Source: Streptomyces wedmorensis (GTDB lineage Bacteria; Actinomycetota; Actinomycetes; Streptomycetales; Streptomycetaceae). Taken from it: a stretch of DNA of 64,000 nucleotides. The notes under the pieces were generated by a model. That model saw only the letters and a list, made by a program, of their open reading frames with translations. It was not told the origin of the DNA and searched no databases. Location: NCBI RefSeq assembly GCF_000716445.1, contig NZ_JNWK01000016.1:1-64000 (forward strand), written 5' to 3'. Positions 36,557-45,566 of the stretch are shown here, in pieces (within the stretch, counting starts at the first letter, position 1; each line of letters starts with the position of its first letter). Position numbers and translations under genes: made by a program.

Positions 36557-38152
36557 CTACGGCTGGCCGTCGAGCCAGCTCAGCTTGTGCCCGTAGAGCA
36601 CCCGCTGGCAGTAGTCCGTGCCCACGGGGTCGGAGGCGTCACGGGTGGAGGTGCAGTCGGCCGCCGAGCCCGGACGGTGCTCGGAGAGGGACCACAGGCG
36701 GCCCGTGCCGCGCTCGACGTAGAGGTCCTCGGCGCCGCGGGCGGTCTTGACGGCCTGGCCGTTCTGGACCAACTGGCCGTTGCTCCAGCGGTAGCGCCAG
36801 AGGTTGCCGGGCTCGTCGGTGCCCTTCGACTCGTTGACGTACAGCGTGCCGCCGACGGCTGCCGCGCCCTGCGCGCCGCCGTTGGTCAACGGCAGGTAGT
36901 TGGCCCAGCCTTCGGCGGTCACGTCGGCCGAGCGTCCCTCCAGGGCGGCGACGGGGAAGGAGGCGATGCGGCCGGTGGACGGGTAGCCGCTTGCCGGACG
37001 GCAGTACTCGCCCATGAGGAGCCGGTCGGGGGTGGTGCCGCGGTCGAGCGAGATGTACGAGGCCTTCGGGGCGCCCGTGGAGACGCAGGCGTAGGAACCC
37101 ACCGGATTGCTCTGCGTCGCCTTGAACTTCCACGCGGCGACCTGCGGCATGACGTAGCGGTAGCCGAAGCTGTACCAGACGTTGTCGTGCCGGCCGACCT
37201 TCGTCTTGTCCTCGACGTTGGCGGTGGTCTTCACCCCGTCCGTGTCGGAACCCATCGCGTCGTGCGTGCTCGGGATGCCGTCCGGGTCCAGGTCCATGAT
37301 GTAGCGCATGTCGAAGACGCGCAGGCCGTTGCGGGTGTCGGCGACGTACAGGTAGTTGCCGTACCAGACGATGCCGCCGGCGTGGACGCCCTTCTGGATC
37401 GGGTACTCGGCGGCGTGCAGCCCGTCGAAGGAGACGTGGTCGGCCGAGTTGACGTACGTCCAGCCCAGCAGGACGTGCCGGTACTTGATCTCGGGGCTGC
37501 CGGTGGCGGGGTTGGCCCGGCTCTGGACGAAGGTGATCCGGACGCCCTTCTGGTTGCAGGCGTCGTCCGCCGCCAGCTCGGCCGCGGTGCAGTCGCCGGT
37601 CGCCGGGTTCGGGTCGGTCTCACGGCCCGGGTCCCAACCGTCGTACGAGGCGAACAGCTGGATGTTCCCGGCCTCGCCCCACAGCTCGTTGTCCTTGGCG
37701 TCGGAGACGCCGGTGAAGCCCTGCGGCACCCACTCGCGGGAGGTGGAGTCGTCGCTCTGGAGGCAGTACTTGATGTCGGGATCCGCGGCGGTGCCGAAGG
37801 GATCGCGGGAGCACCACGGATCCACCGTGCGGTTCGCCCCCGCCAGAAGGTTCTGCACTCCCGACTTGGGGAGCACCGAGTCCAGGCGCGTGACCCGCGT
37901 GGTGGTCTCGGAGTTCAGCGCGCCGGGCGACATCGTGAAGTCACCGGGCGAAGCCGCGCCACCGGGCGAGGTCCAGGCGGTGGCCGCGAACGGCGAGGAC
38001 GCGGCTTCGGTGGCCAGGGGCTCCTGGACCGTGGAGTCCGGTGCGTCCTGCGGGGCGTTCTCGGCCTGCGCGGGGGCCGCGAGGCCGGTGAACGCGAGCG
38101 AGGCCGCGGCGGCCGCCGTGACCCACGCGCGACGTATTCGCCTTGAGGGCAT
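36557..38152 (-). CDS. Secreted hypothetical protein, predicted beta-propeller
   Basis: A 531-residue protein with a signal peptide (AWVTAAAAASLAFTGLAAPA, cleavage after AQA). The body has Trp/Tyr/Gly-rich repeats (GGIVWYGNYLYVADTRNGLR, VFDMRYIMDLDP; GNLWRYRWSNGQL; GTGRLWSLSEHRPG) like the strands of a beta-propeller, plus three or more Cys pairs (WCSRD...KYCLQ; YCRPA; CTSTRD...YCQR) likely to form disulfides. No catalytic motif recognised; extracellular. Confidence 0.75.
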   Translation of the reverse strand: MPSRRIRRAWVTAAAAASLAFTGLAAPAQAENAPQDAPDSTVQEPLATEAASSPFAATAWTSPGGAASPGDFTMSPGALNSETTTRVTRLDSVLPKSGVQNLLAGANRTVDPWCSRDPFGTAADPDIKYCLQSDDSTSREWVPQGFTGVSDAKDNELWGEAGNIQLFASYDGWDPGRETDPNPATGDCTAAELAADDACNQKGVRITFVQSRANPATGSPEIKYRHVLLGWTYVNSADHVSFDGLHAAEYPIQKGVHAGGIVWYGNYLYVADTRNGLRVFDMRYIMDLDPDGIPSTHDAMGSDTDGVKTTANVEDKTKVGRHDNVWYSFGYRYVMPQVAAWKFKATQSNPVGSYACVSTGAPKASYISLDRGTTPDRLLMGEYCRPASGYPSTGRIASFPVAALEGRSADVTAEGWANYLPLTNGGAQGAAAVGGTLYVNESKGTDEPGNLWRYRWSNGQLVQNGQAVKTARGAEDLYVERGTGRLWSLSEHRPGSAADCTSTRDASDPVGTDYCQRVLYGHKLSWLDGQP

Positions 38153-38670
38153 GTGAAGTTGCCTCCGTTGCTCATGTGCCGGACAAGTCGAACGGAGGCT
38201 TCCAGAACGTCCGAGTGCGACGCAACCGAGATCGATGTATCGGCAACGCAGCTCTTCCGGACGGTGGTTGATGGTGTTTTAGGTGTATCGGGCGGTGGAG
38301 GAGTGGGGCATCCCCGGACGCCGGAGTGGCGGTGAAGGGCCGTGCGCCGGGCGGTCGGTGCAGGACCTGCCATTGATCCGCACAAGATCCACACGGCGGG
38401 CGGTGCGTGCGAGGCGGCGGTCGTCCGGCGCCTGTCCCGTCACCGCCGACGACGGGGAGGCGCCCCTGCCCGAGGCCGGCGTCAGGCGTTGAACGGGACG
38501 GGTGGCGCCCTGCCCGAGGCCGGCGTCAGGCGTTGAACGGGACGGGTGGCGCCCTGCCCGAGGTCGGTGTCAGGCGCTGAACGTAGTCGGCGCGGCGGTC
38601 CTCTGACCCGCCGTCCAGGCGCGGACCACTGCGCGTACGAACGCCGGGTGTGCGGTCCTTCGGGCGGCCG
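38153..38670. other. 518-base gap with no intact gene
   Basis: Contains the promoter of the secreted gene (minus), the 44-bp tandem repeat at 38466-38583, and on the minus strand near 38580-38690 a stretch reading AHPAFVRAVVRAWTAGQRTA that may be the tail of a decayed gene. No full-length gene is supported. Confidence 0.5.
38466..38583. repeat. 44-bp tandem repeat, about 2.7 copies
   Basis: Two identical 44-bp units (38466-38509, 38510-38553), beginning CTGCCCGAGGCCGGCGTCAG, are followed by a diverged partial third copy (38554-38583). The unit is not a multiple of three and no gene covers it. Confidence 0.85.
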
Positions 38671-39351
38671 TCAGCGTGAGATGCGGGCTTCGATGCCGTC
38701 GAGCAGGCAGTCCAGGCCGATCCGGAAGGTGTCGTCGGCGTCCAGGTGGGCGGCGTCGCGCACCACCGCGGCCAGGGCGGGGAAACGGCCGGTGGCGAAG
38801 GTCCGCTCCAGGTACGGGCCGAGGGAGGCCTGCCAGCGCTTCTCGTCGAGCCCGGTGGCCCGCTCGGCACGTCGCTCGGCGATCTCCCGGCGTACGGCGC
38901 CGATCACGTACGCGTTGACCGAGGCGACCACCGGCATGACGGCGTCCAGGTCCACGTCGCCCAGGGCGGCCACCACGGTCTCTCCCGTGGCCAGCGCGTG
39001 CGGCCCGAGCTGCGGCCGGCCGCCGAGGAGATCGGCGAGCCATTCGTGCTCGTGGGCGGCCTGCCGGGTGGCTTCGGCCAGGGAGCGCAGCACGTCCCGC
39101 CAGCCGTCTCCGACCGGCCGGATCTCGGCGTGGACCGCGTCGACCATGAGGTCGAGCAGCTCCTCCTTGGACGCGATGTAGCCGTACAGCCGCATCGGCC
39201 CCACGCCCAGCACGCCGGCGACCTTGCGGAGCGATACCGCTTCCAGGCCTTCCGCGTCGGCCGACTCGATCGCCGCCCGTACGATCCGCTCCCGGTCCAG
39301 CGGGGCCGGCACGGGTCGGTTCGGCGGCTCCGGCCGCTCCCACACCAACAT
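38671..39351 (-). CDS. TetR-family regulator
   Basis: A 226-residue repressor. Helix-turn-helix: DRERIVRAAIESADAEGLEA, VSLRKVAGVLGVGPMRLYGY, IASKEELLDLMVDAV; the C-terminal ligand domain is of the TetR_C type. ATG 39351 or GTG 39360. Divergent from a TetX-like flavin monooxygenase with operator-like palindromes between, the usual layout for repressor plus drug- or metabolite-inactivating enzyme. Confidence 0.88.
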   Translation of the reverse strand: MLVWERPEPPNRPVPAPLDRERIVRAAIESADAEGLEAVSLRKVAGVLGVGPMRLYGYIASKEELLDLMVDAVHAEIRPVGDGWRDVLRSLAEATRQAAHEHEWLADLLGGRPQLGPHALATGETVVAALGDVDLDAVMPVVASVNAYVIGAVRREIAERRAERATGLDEKRWQASLGPYLERTFATGRFPALAAVVRDAAHLDADDTFRIGLDCLLDGIEARISR

Positions 39352-39376
39352 GCCGCTCACATTACATCGCAGTGAT

Positions 39377-39408
39377 CGATACACTGTATCGACTCGTACG
39401 GTGTATCG
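39377..39408. promoter_or_regulatory. TetR operator pair
   Basis: CGATAC-ACT-GTATCG (39377-39391) is a perfect palindrome. A second site at 39394-39408 retains the GTATCG half, with 17 bases between centres. Both lie between the divergent starts of TetR and the monooxygenase. Confidence 0.7.
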
Positions 39409-39422
39409 AAGGGGAGGCGGCC

Positions 39423-40529
39423 ATGACCATCGCCATCGTCGGAGCCGGACTCGGCGGCCTGGCTCTCGCCCGCGTACTGCACGTGAACGGCATGAGCGCC
39501 GTCGTGTACGAACGCGAGGCGTCACGCGACGCGCGCGGCCAGGGCGGCATGCTCGACATCCACTCCGGGCAGCGGGCGCTGCGCGAGGCCGGTCTGATCG
39601 ACCGGTTCCACGCGATCGCCCGCGCCGAAGGCCAGGACATGCGCCTTCTGGAACCGGACGGCACCCTGCTGCTCCAGGAGGACACGCCCGACGACGCTCC
39701 GCTCGACCGGCCCGAGGTCGACCGCGCCGACCTGCGCGACCTGCTCCTCGACTCCCTGCCCGAGGGCACGGTGCGCTGGGGGCACGCGTTCGCCTCCGCC
39801 GAGAACGGCCTGCTCCACTTCGCCGACGGCGGCAGCGCGCCGTACGGCCTGCTCGTCGGCGCGGACGGTGCCTGGTCCCGGGTCCGCCCGCTGCTCACCG
39901 ACGCCCGCCCGGCGCACATGGGCCAGAACGTCGTCGAGATCGGCATCCCCGACATCGACCGCACCCACCCCGACCTCGCGGCGATGGTCGGGCGCGGCAA
40001 CTACTGGGTGCTCGGCGGCGGACGGTCCCTGGCGGCGCAGCGCAACGGCGACGGCCGCGTGCGCATCGGCCTCAGCTTCTACGGCACCGACGAGGACTGG
40101 TTCGCCACCAGCGGGATCCCGTTCGACGACCCGGCCGCCGCCCGGGCGCGCCTGATCGACCTGCTCCCCGGCTGGGACCCGCGGTTCACCGCGCTGATCG
40201 AAGCCTGCGACGACACGGTCGTGCCCCGGGCGATCAGCACGCTCCCGGTCGGCCTGACCTGGCCGTCGACCCCCGGCGTCACGCTGCTCGGCGACGCCGC
40301 GCACCTGATGCCGCCGGTGGGGGAGGGCGCCAACATGGCCCTGCTCGACGGCGCCCTGCTCGGCCTGGCGCTGGCCGGGCGGCCGGACGACTTCCCCGCC
40401 GCCGTGGAGGAGTACGAACGCGAGATGTTCGAACGCACCGGTGCTGCCGCCCGGATGTCCGCGGACCTGCAGGAAGTGCTGATGTCGCCGGACGCCGCCC
40501 GGAGAATGCTCGCGTTCTTCCAGGGGTGA
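39423..40529 (+). CDS. FAD-dependent monooxygenase, TetX-like
   Basis: A 368-residue group A flavin monooxygenase. IAIVGAGLGGLALARVL has the FAD loop at 7-12, RADLRDLLLDSL the conserved Arg, and GVTLLGDAAHLMPPVGEGAN the second FAD site. Closest in pattern to TetX/tetracycline-degrading and related polycyclic monooxygenases, so it may inactivate a foreign or endogenous aromatic compound. ATG 39423 has GGGGAGG six bases upstream. Confidence 0.85.
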   Translation: MTIAIVGAGLGGLALARVLHVNGMSAVVYEREASRDARGQGGMLDIHSGQRALREAGLIDRFHAIARAEGQDMRLLEPDGTLLLQEDTPDDAPLDRPEVDRADLRDLLLDSLPEGTVRWGHAFASAENGLLHFADGGSAPYGLLVGADGAWSRVRPLLTDARPAHMGQNVVEIGIPDIDRTHPDLAAMVGRGNYWVLGGGRSLAAQRNGDGRVRIGLSFYGTDEDWFATSGIPFDDPAAARARLIDLLPGWDPRFTALIEACDDTVVPRAISTLPVGLTWPSTPGVTLLGDAAHLMPPVGEGANMALLDGALLGLALAGRPDDFPAAVEEYEREMFERTGAAARMSADLQEVLMSPDAARRMLAFFQG

Positions 40530-40675
40530 GGTCCGTCCGCACCGCCGCGCCGCCGAACGGGCCGAACGGCGGCCCGGCCCCCCTCCGGTCGCCGGTTCTC
40601 GGCCGACGGAGGCGAGCGCGACGGTGACCGGGACCGAGCGTCGGCGAGGGCTCCCGCGGCGGTATCTTCCAGGGC

Positions 40676-41866
40676 ATGGCCAGTGAAGACGAACAGAGTG
40701 ACGAGTCGCTCGCCGGTGCGGGCGTGCCTGCGCCGGCAGGGGCGTTCCCCGGTGGCGGCGAACTCTTCCGGCTGGACGCGCGGGTGGCCCACCTCAACCA
40801 CGGCTCCTTCGGCGCCGTGCCGGTCCCGGTCGCCCGGGCCCAGCGGCACATCGCCGCCGAGGCGGCCGCCGACCCGGACGCCTTCTTCCTCGGCGTCGGG
40901 GACCGGCTCGCCGACGCCCGCGCCAGGATCGCCGCGCGGCTCGACGCCGACCCGGAGGGGATCGCGCTCGTCACGAACGCGACCGAGGCCGCGCATCTGG
41001 CCCTCGACGCGCTCGGACTGACGCCCGACGACGAGGTGCTGGTCACCGACCACGGATACGGCACGGTGGTCGACGCCGTCGCGCGCCGGGCCCGGCCCGT
41101 CACCGTCCCGCTGGACCCGGCGCTGCCGGACGAGGACGCGGTGCGCGAAACGGTGCTCGCCGCGCTGACCCCCCGCACCCGGGTGGCGGTGCTCGACCAG
41201 ATCACCTCGCCCACCGCGCGCATCGTCGCCGGGCCACGACTCCTCGCGGACCTCGCCGAACGCGGCGTGACCACCGTCGTGGACGGCGCCCACGCGCCCG
41301 GCATGCTCGCCGCGCCGCTGGAGGGCGGGCCTGACCTGTGGTTCGGCAACCTGCACAAGTGGGGTTACGCGCCACCGGGTTCCGCCGTCCTCGCCGTCGC
41401 GCCCGCCCTGCGGGGCCGGGTGCCCGCGCCCGTGCCGTCCTGGGAGGACCACCGGGGATTCCCGCGGGCCGTGGAGTACCGGGCCACCGCCGACTACACG
41501 GGCCTGCTCGCCGCCCCCGAGGGCCTGGACCTGATCGCCGCACTCGGCGCGGAGCGCGTACGGGCCCACAACAGCGCCCTCGCGGCCCACGGCGCCGAAC
41601 TGCTGGCCCGACTGCCGGGCGTGACCCCGCTCCCGGGCGACGACCGGCTCGCCCTGCGGGCCCTGCGCCTGCCGTCCCGGTTCGCCCGGACCAAGCCGGA
41701 GGCCGACGCCCTCCGCGAGGAGATCATGCTCCGGCTCGGCTGCCGGGTCCTCATCTGGCCGTGGCCGGGCGGCGGCGGCATCCGCGTCTGCGGCCAGATC
41801 TACAACCACCCCGCGGAGTACGAGCGCCTCGCCCGAGGACTCGGCTCCCTGCTGGACGGCGCCTGA
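40676..41866 (+). CDS. Class V aminotransferase, isopenicillin-N-epimerase-like
   Basis: A 396-residue PLP enzyme. VAHLNHGSFGAVPVPV is typical of the CefD/isopenicillin N epimerase subgroup; ALVTNATEAAHLAL binds phosphate; Asp 203 in VVDGAHAPG and Lys 228 in GNLHKWGYAP are the cofactor contacts. Such proteins may be cysteine-desulfurase-like lyases or epimerases. It stands alone and no beta-lactam cluster is adjacent, so the reaction is open. Confidence 0.82.
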   Translation: MASEDEQSDESLAGAGVPAPAGAFPGGGELFRLDARVAHLNHGSFGAVPVPVARAQRHIAAEAAADPDAFFLGVGDRLADARARIAARLDADPEGIALVTNATEAAHLALDALGLTPDDEVLVTDHGYGTVVDAVARRARPVTVPLDPALPDEDAVRETVLAALTPRTRVAVLDQITSPTARIVAGPRLLADLAERGVTTVVDGAHAPGMLAAPLEGGPDLWFGNLHKWGYAPPGSAVLAVAPALRGRVPAPVPSWEDHRGFPRAVEYRATADYTGLLAAPEGLDLIAALGAERVRAHNSALAAHGAELLARLPGVTPLPGDDRLALRALRLPSRFARTKPEADALREEIMLRLGCRVLIWPWPGGGGIRVCGQIYNHPAEYERLARGLGSLLDGA

Positions 41867-41995
41867 CGTCGCGTTACGCCCCCCGTTCCGCCGGGACCCC
41901 GACGGGAACAGCAGGGCCCGCCGAGGAGAGCCGGGCCGGACGGTGCCGTGGCTGCGACCACCGCCCGGCCCGGAGTGCCGGGTGTGTTCAGGCGT

Positions 41996-43156
41996 TCAGG
42001 CGGCCCGCTCGTGCTCGCAGGCGTCCTCGATGCCGTACGTCTCCCAGGCCGGGAAGTCGTCGTCGGCGGGGACGGCCTCGCCGGGCGCCAGCAGGCAGGC
42101 GTCCAGCGCCGCGCGGAGGGCGTCGGCGCGGAGTCCGGTGCCGATGAAGACGAGCTCCTGCCCCTGCGTGGTGTCCGGGCCGAGGGCGCCGGACGGTTCG
42201 AAGCGGGCGACGGCGCCGGCCTGGGACCAGAGGCCCGTCACGCGGGGGCGGGTGGCGAGCCGGAAGAAGCCCTTGGAGCGCAGGACCCGTCCGAAGGCGC
42301 CGCTGTCCAGAGCCTCCGTGACGAAGGTCCACAGACGGCCGGAGTGGAAGGGCCGTTCGGAGCGGAACACGAGCGAGGAGATGCCGTACTCCTCCGTCTC
42401 CGGGACGTGATCTCCGTTGAGCTCCTTCACCCAGCCCGGTGCCTGCTGGGCCCGCTCCACGTCGAACAGGCCCGTGCCCAGAACGTGTTCGAGGGGGACG
42501 CGGCCGCGGACCGCGGGGACGATCCGCGCCTCCGGATTGAGCCGGGACAGCGTGGCGCGGAGTCGTCGCGCCTCCTCCGGTCCGACCAGGTCGAGCTTGT
42601 TGAGGACGATGACGTCCGCGAACTCGACCTGGTCCACGAGGAGATCGCTCACGGTGCGCTCGTCGTCCTCGAACGGGGCGAGTCCGCGCGCGGCGAGTTC
42701 CTCTCCGCCGTCGAGTTCCGGCAGGAACCCCGCGGCGTCCACGACGGTCACCATCGTGTCCAGCCGGGCGAGGTCGCCGAGGGTGGCCCCGTCGTCGCGG
42801 GGGAAGGAGAAGGTGGCGGCCACGGGCAGCGGTTCGGAGATGCCGCTGGACTCGATGAGCAGGTGGTCGAAGCGGCCTTCGCGCGCCAGCCGTTCGACCT
42901 CCTCCAGCAGGTCGTCGCGCAGGGTGCAGCAGATGCACCCGTTGGTCATCTCGACCAGCCGCTCCTCGGTGCGGGACAGAGCGGCCCGGCCGCCGCGGAC
43001 CAGCGCGGCGTCGATGTTGACCTCGCTCATGTCGTTGACGATGACCGCGACCCGCAGTCCTTCGCGGTTGCCGAGGAGGTGGTTGAGCAGGGTGGTCTTC
43101 CCCGCCCCGAGGAAACCGGACAACACGGTCACGGGAAGCCGGTCGGTGGGCGTCAT
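41996..43156 (-). CDS. CobW/ZNG-family metallochaperone GTPase
   Basis: A 386-residue G3E GTPase. P-loop [11 protein letters not shown] (14-24), the metal-binding CICC (74-77) in [15 protein letters not shown], and the NKLD-type guanine motif [11 protein letters not shown]. The C-terminal CobW domain is present. ATG 43156 lies 6 bases after the bL32 stop, so the two are one operon beneath a Zur-box-like palindrome. Members act when zinc is scarce, delivering zinc to client proteins. Confidence 0.9.
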   Translation of the reverse strand: MTPTDRLPVTVLSGFLGAGKTTLLNHLLGNREGLRVAVIVNDMSEVNIDAALVRGGRAALSRTEERLVEMTNGCICCTLRDDLLEEVERLAREGRFDHLLIESSGISEPLPVAATFSFPRDDGATLGDLARLDTMVTVVDAAGFLPELDGGEELAARGLAPFEDDERTVSDLLVDQVEFADVIVLNKLDLVGPEEARRLRATLSRLNPEARIVPAVRGRVPLEHVLGTGLFDVERAQQAPGWVKELNGDHVPETEEYGISSLVFRSERPFHSGRLWTFVTEALDSGAFGRVLRSKGFFRLATRPRVTGLWSQAGAVARFEPSGALGPDTTQGQELVFIGTGLRADALRAALDACLLAPGEAVPADDDFPAWETYGIEDACEHERAA

Positions 43157-43162
43157 GAGCGC

Positions 43163-43333
43163 TCAGCCCTCCGGTCGGAGGAGGCCGCGCTCGTACGCCT
43201 TCACCAGGCGCTGCGGGACCCGGTGGACGACGCCGTCGACGGTGACCGGCACCAGGTGGGGTGTGGTCGCCTTCCACCGGGCGCGGCGGTGGCGGGTGTT
43301 GCTGCGGGACATCTTCCGCTTGGGGACGGCCAT
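43163..43333 (-). CDS. rpmF: Ribosomal protein bL32, Cys-free (zinc-independent) paralogue
   Basis: A 56-residue protein, not long enough for routine ORF calls. [20 protein letters not shown] is the standard bL32 start. The zinc-ribbon Cys pairs of normal bL32 are absent: the rest reads [20 protein letters not shown] and then [16 protein letters not shown] with no Cys. Such paralogues replace the zinc-binding form and free zinc during starvation. It lies 42 bases after a Zur-like box. Confidence 0.9.
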   Translation of the reverse strand: MAVPKRKMSRSNTRHRRARWKATTPHLVPVTVDGVVHRVPQRLVKAYERGLLRPEG

Positions 43334-43374
43334 CGTGGGACTCCTCGATCGGTGGGTGACGCGCCGAGGCTATA

Positions 43375-43395
43375 TGAAAATGGTTGCCATTATCA
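43375..43395 (-). promoter_or_regulatory. Zur-box-like palindrome before bL32-CobW
   Basis: TGAAAATGG and CCATTATCA flank TTG; the second arm inverted, TGATAATGG, differs from the first at one position only. It is AT-rich in a very GC-rich region and lies 42-62 bases upstream of the bL32 start, where it would cover the promoter. The Fur/Zur-type form and the target genes (zinc-free ribosomal protein, CobW GTPase) strongly suggest zinc repression. Confidence 0.8.
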
Positions 43396-43485
43396 ATTTG
43401 AGAGGGTGGGTGCCGGCGCCCTGAAGCGCGTGGCGCCGCTCCGCAACCCCTACGGGACGCGCCGTCCGCCGGTGCCTGACTCCCC

Positions 43486-43530
43486 GACGGAGGCCGTCCC
43501 GCCCGGTCGCGCGCGGGACGGCCTTCCGTC
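43486..43530 (-). terminator. Terminator after the GNAT gene
   Basis: GACGGAGGCCGTCCCG (43486-43501) pairs with CGGGACGGCCTTCCGTC (43514-43530) with a single bulge. Confidence 0.8.
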
Positions 43531-43554
43531 GGGACTCGCCGCACGGCACTGCTC

Positions 43555-44103
43555 CTAGGGCATGGGGATCTCGAAGTGGACGGTGCCGACGCCGGGGCCG
43601 TGTTCCCCGGTCGTGCGGGCGTCGAAGACCTCTTTGGCCATGCTCCGCCAGAAGGACTCGGCGCCCTCGATGTCGACGTTGGTGTGCAGGTAGATGCTGT
43701 CGTAGCCGGGGGTTTGGGCGACGAAGGCGCAGGCCCGGTCCACGAGGGTGCGCGCGAGGCCCCGGCGCCGGTGCTCGGGGCGCACGTAGACCCGGACGAG
43801 TTGCGCGGTGGTGCCCGAGGGGTAGCGCTCGGCGAGCCAACGCGGGTGCGGTGGGTGGGCCGGTCCCGTCGAGCGGACTCCGGTGGTGGCGACCACCTGG
43901 TCGCCGTGGGTCGCGACGAGCAGCAGGTGGCGAGGGTCGTCGAGGTAGGTGCTCTCGATCTCGACGACGTCGCGGTGCCACGCGGGCACGTAGCCGTAGC
44001 CGAAGTCGCGGTAGACGGTGTCGAGGATGACCTGGCGGGCGCCTTCCACGTCGGCGGGACCGGCGGGGCGCACGGTGTAGGGCGGGTGTGGGGCGTGGTT
44101 CAT
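43555..44103 (-). CDS. GNAT N-acetyltransferase divergent from the metallophore-like operon
   Basis: A 182-residue GNAT protein: PYTVRPAGPADVEGARQVI at the start, LVRVYVRPEHRRRGLARTLV for the acetyl-CoA loop, and YDSIYLHTNVDIEGAESFWR near the end. ATG 44103 has AGGAGG six bases upstream (the longer in-frame start at 44202 lacks one and would overlap the Zur-like box). The box lies 94 bases upstream, so the gene may be zinc-controlled; it could acetylate the operon's product or an intermediate. Confidence 0.85.
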   Translation of the reverse strand: MNHAPHPPYTVRPAGPADVEGARQVILDTVYRDFGYGYVPAWHRDVVEIESTYLDDPRHLLLVATHGDQVVATTGVRSTGPAHPPHPRWLAERYPSGTTAQLVRVYVRPEHRRRGLARTLVDRACAFVAQTPGYDSIYLHTNVDIEGAESFWRSMAKEVFDARTTGEHGPGVGTVHFEIPMP

Positions 44104-44196
44104 CGGAACCTCCTGGGCGGGGGTGGGGGCGGGTCCCCTGGGGTGCGTACGGCGGCGGGCGGGTGTCTCGCGAGCGGAGAAGCGCGCCTCCATAGA

Positions 44197-44217
44197 TGAC
44201 AATGAAAACGATTATCG
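44197..44217. promoter_or_regulatory. Zur-box-like site between GNAT and the ten-gene operon
   Basis: TGACAATG-AAAA-CGATTATCG matches the first Zur-like box at 14 of 21 positions, including the TGA.AATG and ATTATC cores. It lies midway between divergent starts at 44103 and 44310, in one of the most AT-rich stretches of the window. Confidence 0.65.
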
Positions 44218-44309
44218 ATAAGGTCCCCTTCGGTCAAGCGAACGCGCCCTGCCCGGCGCTGCCCGCATGACCGCTTCGCACCTCAACCGCGCTGTGAAAA
44301 GGGGAAGTC

Positions 44310-45566
44310 GTGGCTCATCTGTTGATGGTCGAGAGCTGGGTCGGGTCCATGAGCAGGCTGCTGCCGAGAGCCATGCGCGAGGCGGGCCACGAGTTCACCT
44401 TCCTGACCCGCGACCTGCACCACTACCTGCGCTCCGCTCCCGAAGGCGCCGCCCACCCGCTCCTCGGGGCCCGCCACGTGCTCACCGCGGAGACCAACGA
44501 CACCGACGGCCTGCTGCCGTTCGTCGAGCGGGCCCACGAGGCCCTGCGCTTCGACGGAGTCGTCACCTCCTGCGACTACTACCTCCGGACGGCCGCGCGG
44601 ATCGCGGGACGGCTGGGACTGCCGGGCCCCACGCCCGAGGCGGTCGAGAACGCGTGCCGCAAGGACGCCACTCGCCGGGTCCTCGCCGAAGCGGGCCTCC
44701 CCGGACCGCGGTTCGCGCTCTGCGCGGACTGGGCCGAGACGGCCGCCGCGGCACGCGCCATCGGCTATCCGCTGGTCCTCAAGCCGGTGGACCTGTGCGC
44801 CGGGATGTTCGTGCGCCGCGTCGACGACGAGACCGCCCTCGCCGACGCCCACCGCGCGCTCGCCGCCTTCCCCGTCAACGCCCGCGGACAACGCCGCGAC
44901 CCCGTCGTGCTGCTCGAAGAACTCCTCGACGGCCCCGAGGTGAGCGTCGAGACCGTGTCGTACGACGGCGCCGTGCACGTCGTCGGCGTCACCGACAAGA
45001 GCGTCGGCGGCGAGCCCGCGTTCATCGAGACCGGCCACATGTTCCCCGCCGCCCTGGACCCGGCGGACGCCGAAGCGGCCGCGGAGACCGCGCGGCGGGC
45101 ACTGAAGGCCCTGGGCCTCGACGGGGTCGTCGCCCACACCGAGATCAAGCTGACGGCCGACGGGCCCCGGCTCGTCGAGGTCAACCCCCGACCCGCCGGC
45201 AACCGCATCACCGAACTCGTGCGCCACGTCACCGGCATCGACCTCGCCGCCGCCTGCGTGGACGTCGCCCTCGGCCGCGAACCGGACCTGCGCCGCCGCG
45301 CCACCGGACTGACCAGCGCCGCGATCGGCTTCCTCGTACCGGACGAGGACGGCGTCCTGGAGGCCGTCGACGGCGCCGACGCGGTCCGCGCGGCGGACGA
45401 CCTCCTGGAACTCCGGCTCGCCGACCCCGGCAAGTCCGTCAAGGCCGCCGGCAGCAACAACGAGTACCTCGGCCACGTCATGGCCGGTGACGCGCGGGGC
45501 CCGGGCGCCCGCGACCGCGTCGCCTCCCTCCTCGCCCAGCTCCGCCCCCGGGTGGTGACCCGATGA
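44310..45566 (+). CDS. ATP-grasp ligase, first gene of the Zur-box operon
   Basis: A 418-residue ATP-grasp enzyme. YPLVLKPVD holds Lys 158, LLEELLDGPEVSVE the ATP-binding Glu pair and loop, AHTEIKL and LVEVNPRPAGNRI the metal ligands (Glu 278, Glu 290, Asn 292). The family joins a carboxylate to an amine through an acyl-phosphate. In natural-product clusters it often couples two amino acids. GTG 44310, with GGGGAA upstream, ATGA overlap with the next gene. It is the likely scaffold-forming step of the pathway. Confidence 0.85.
   Translation: MAHLLMVESWVGSMSRLLPRAMREAGHEFTFLTRDLHHYLRSAPEGAAHPLLGARHVLTAETNDTDGLLPFVERAHEALRFDGVVTSCDYYLRTAARIAGRLGLPGPTPEAVENACRKDATRRVLAEAGLPGPRFALCADWAETAAAARAIGYPLVLKPVDLCAGMFVRRVDDETALADAHRALAAFPVNARGQRRDPVVLLEELLDGPEVSVETVSYDGAVHVVGVTDKSVGGEPAFIETGHMFPAALDPADAEAAAETARRALKALGLDGVVAHTEIKLTADGPRLVEVNPRPAGNRITELVRHVTGIDLAAACVDVALGREPDLRRRATGLTSAAIGFLVPDEDGVLEAVDGADAVRAADDLLELRLADPGKSVKAAGSNNEYLGHVMAGDARGPGARDRVASLLAQLRPRVVTR

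Noticed and set aside
40676..41866. Assignment of the class V aminotransferase as a beta-lactam isopenicillin N epimerase
   Set aside because: No penicillin or cephamycin biosynthesis genes are nearby; only the family is supported.
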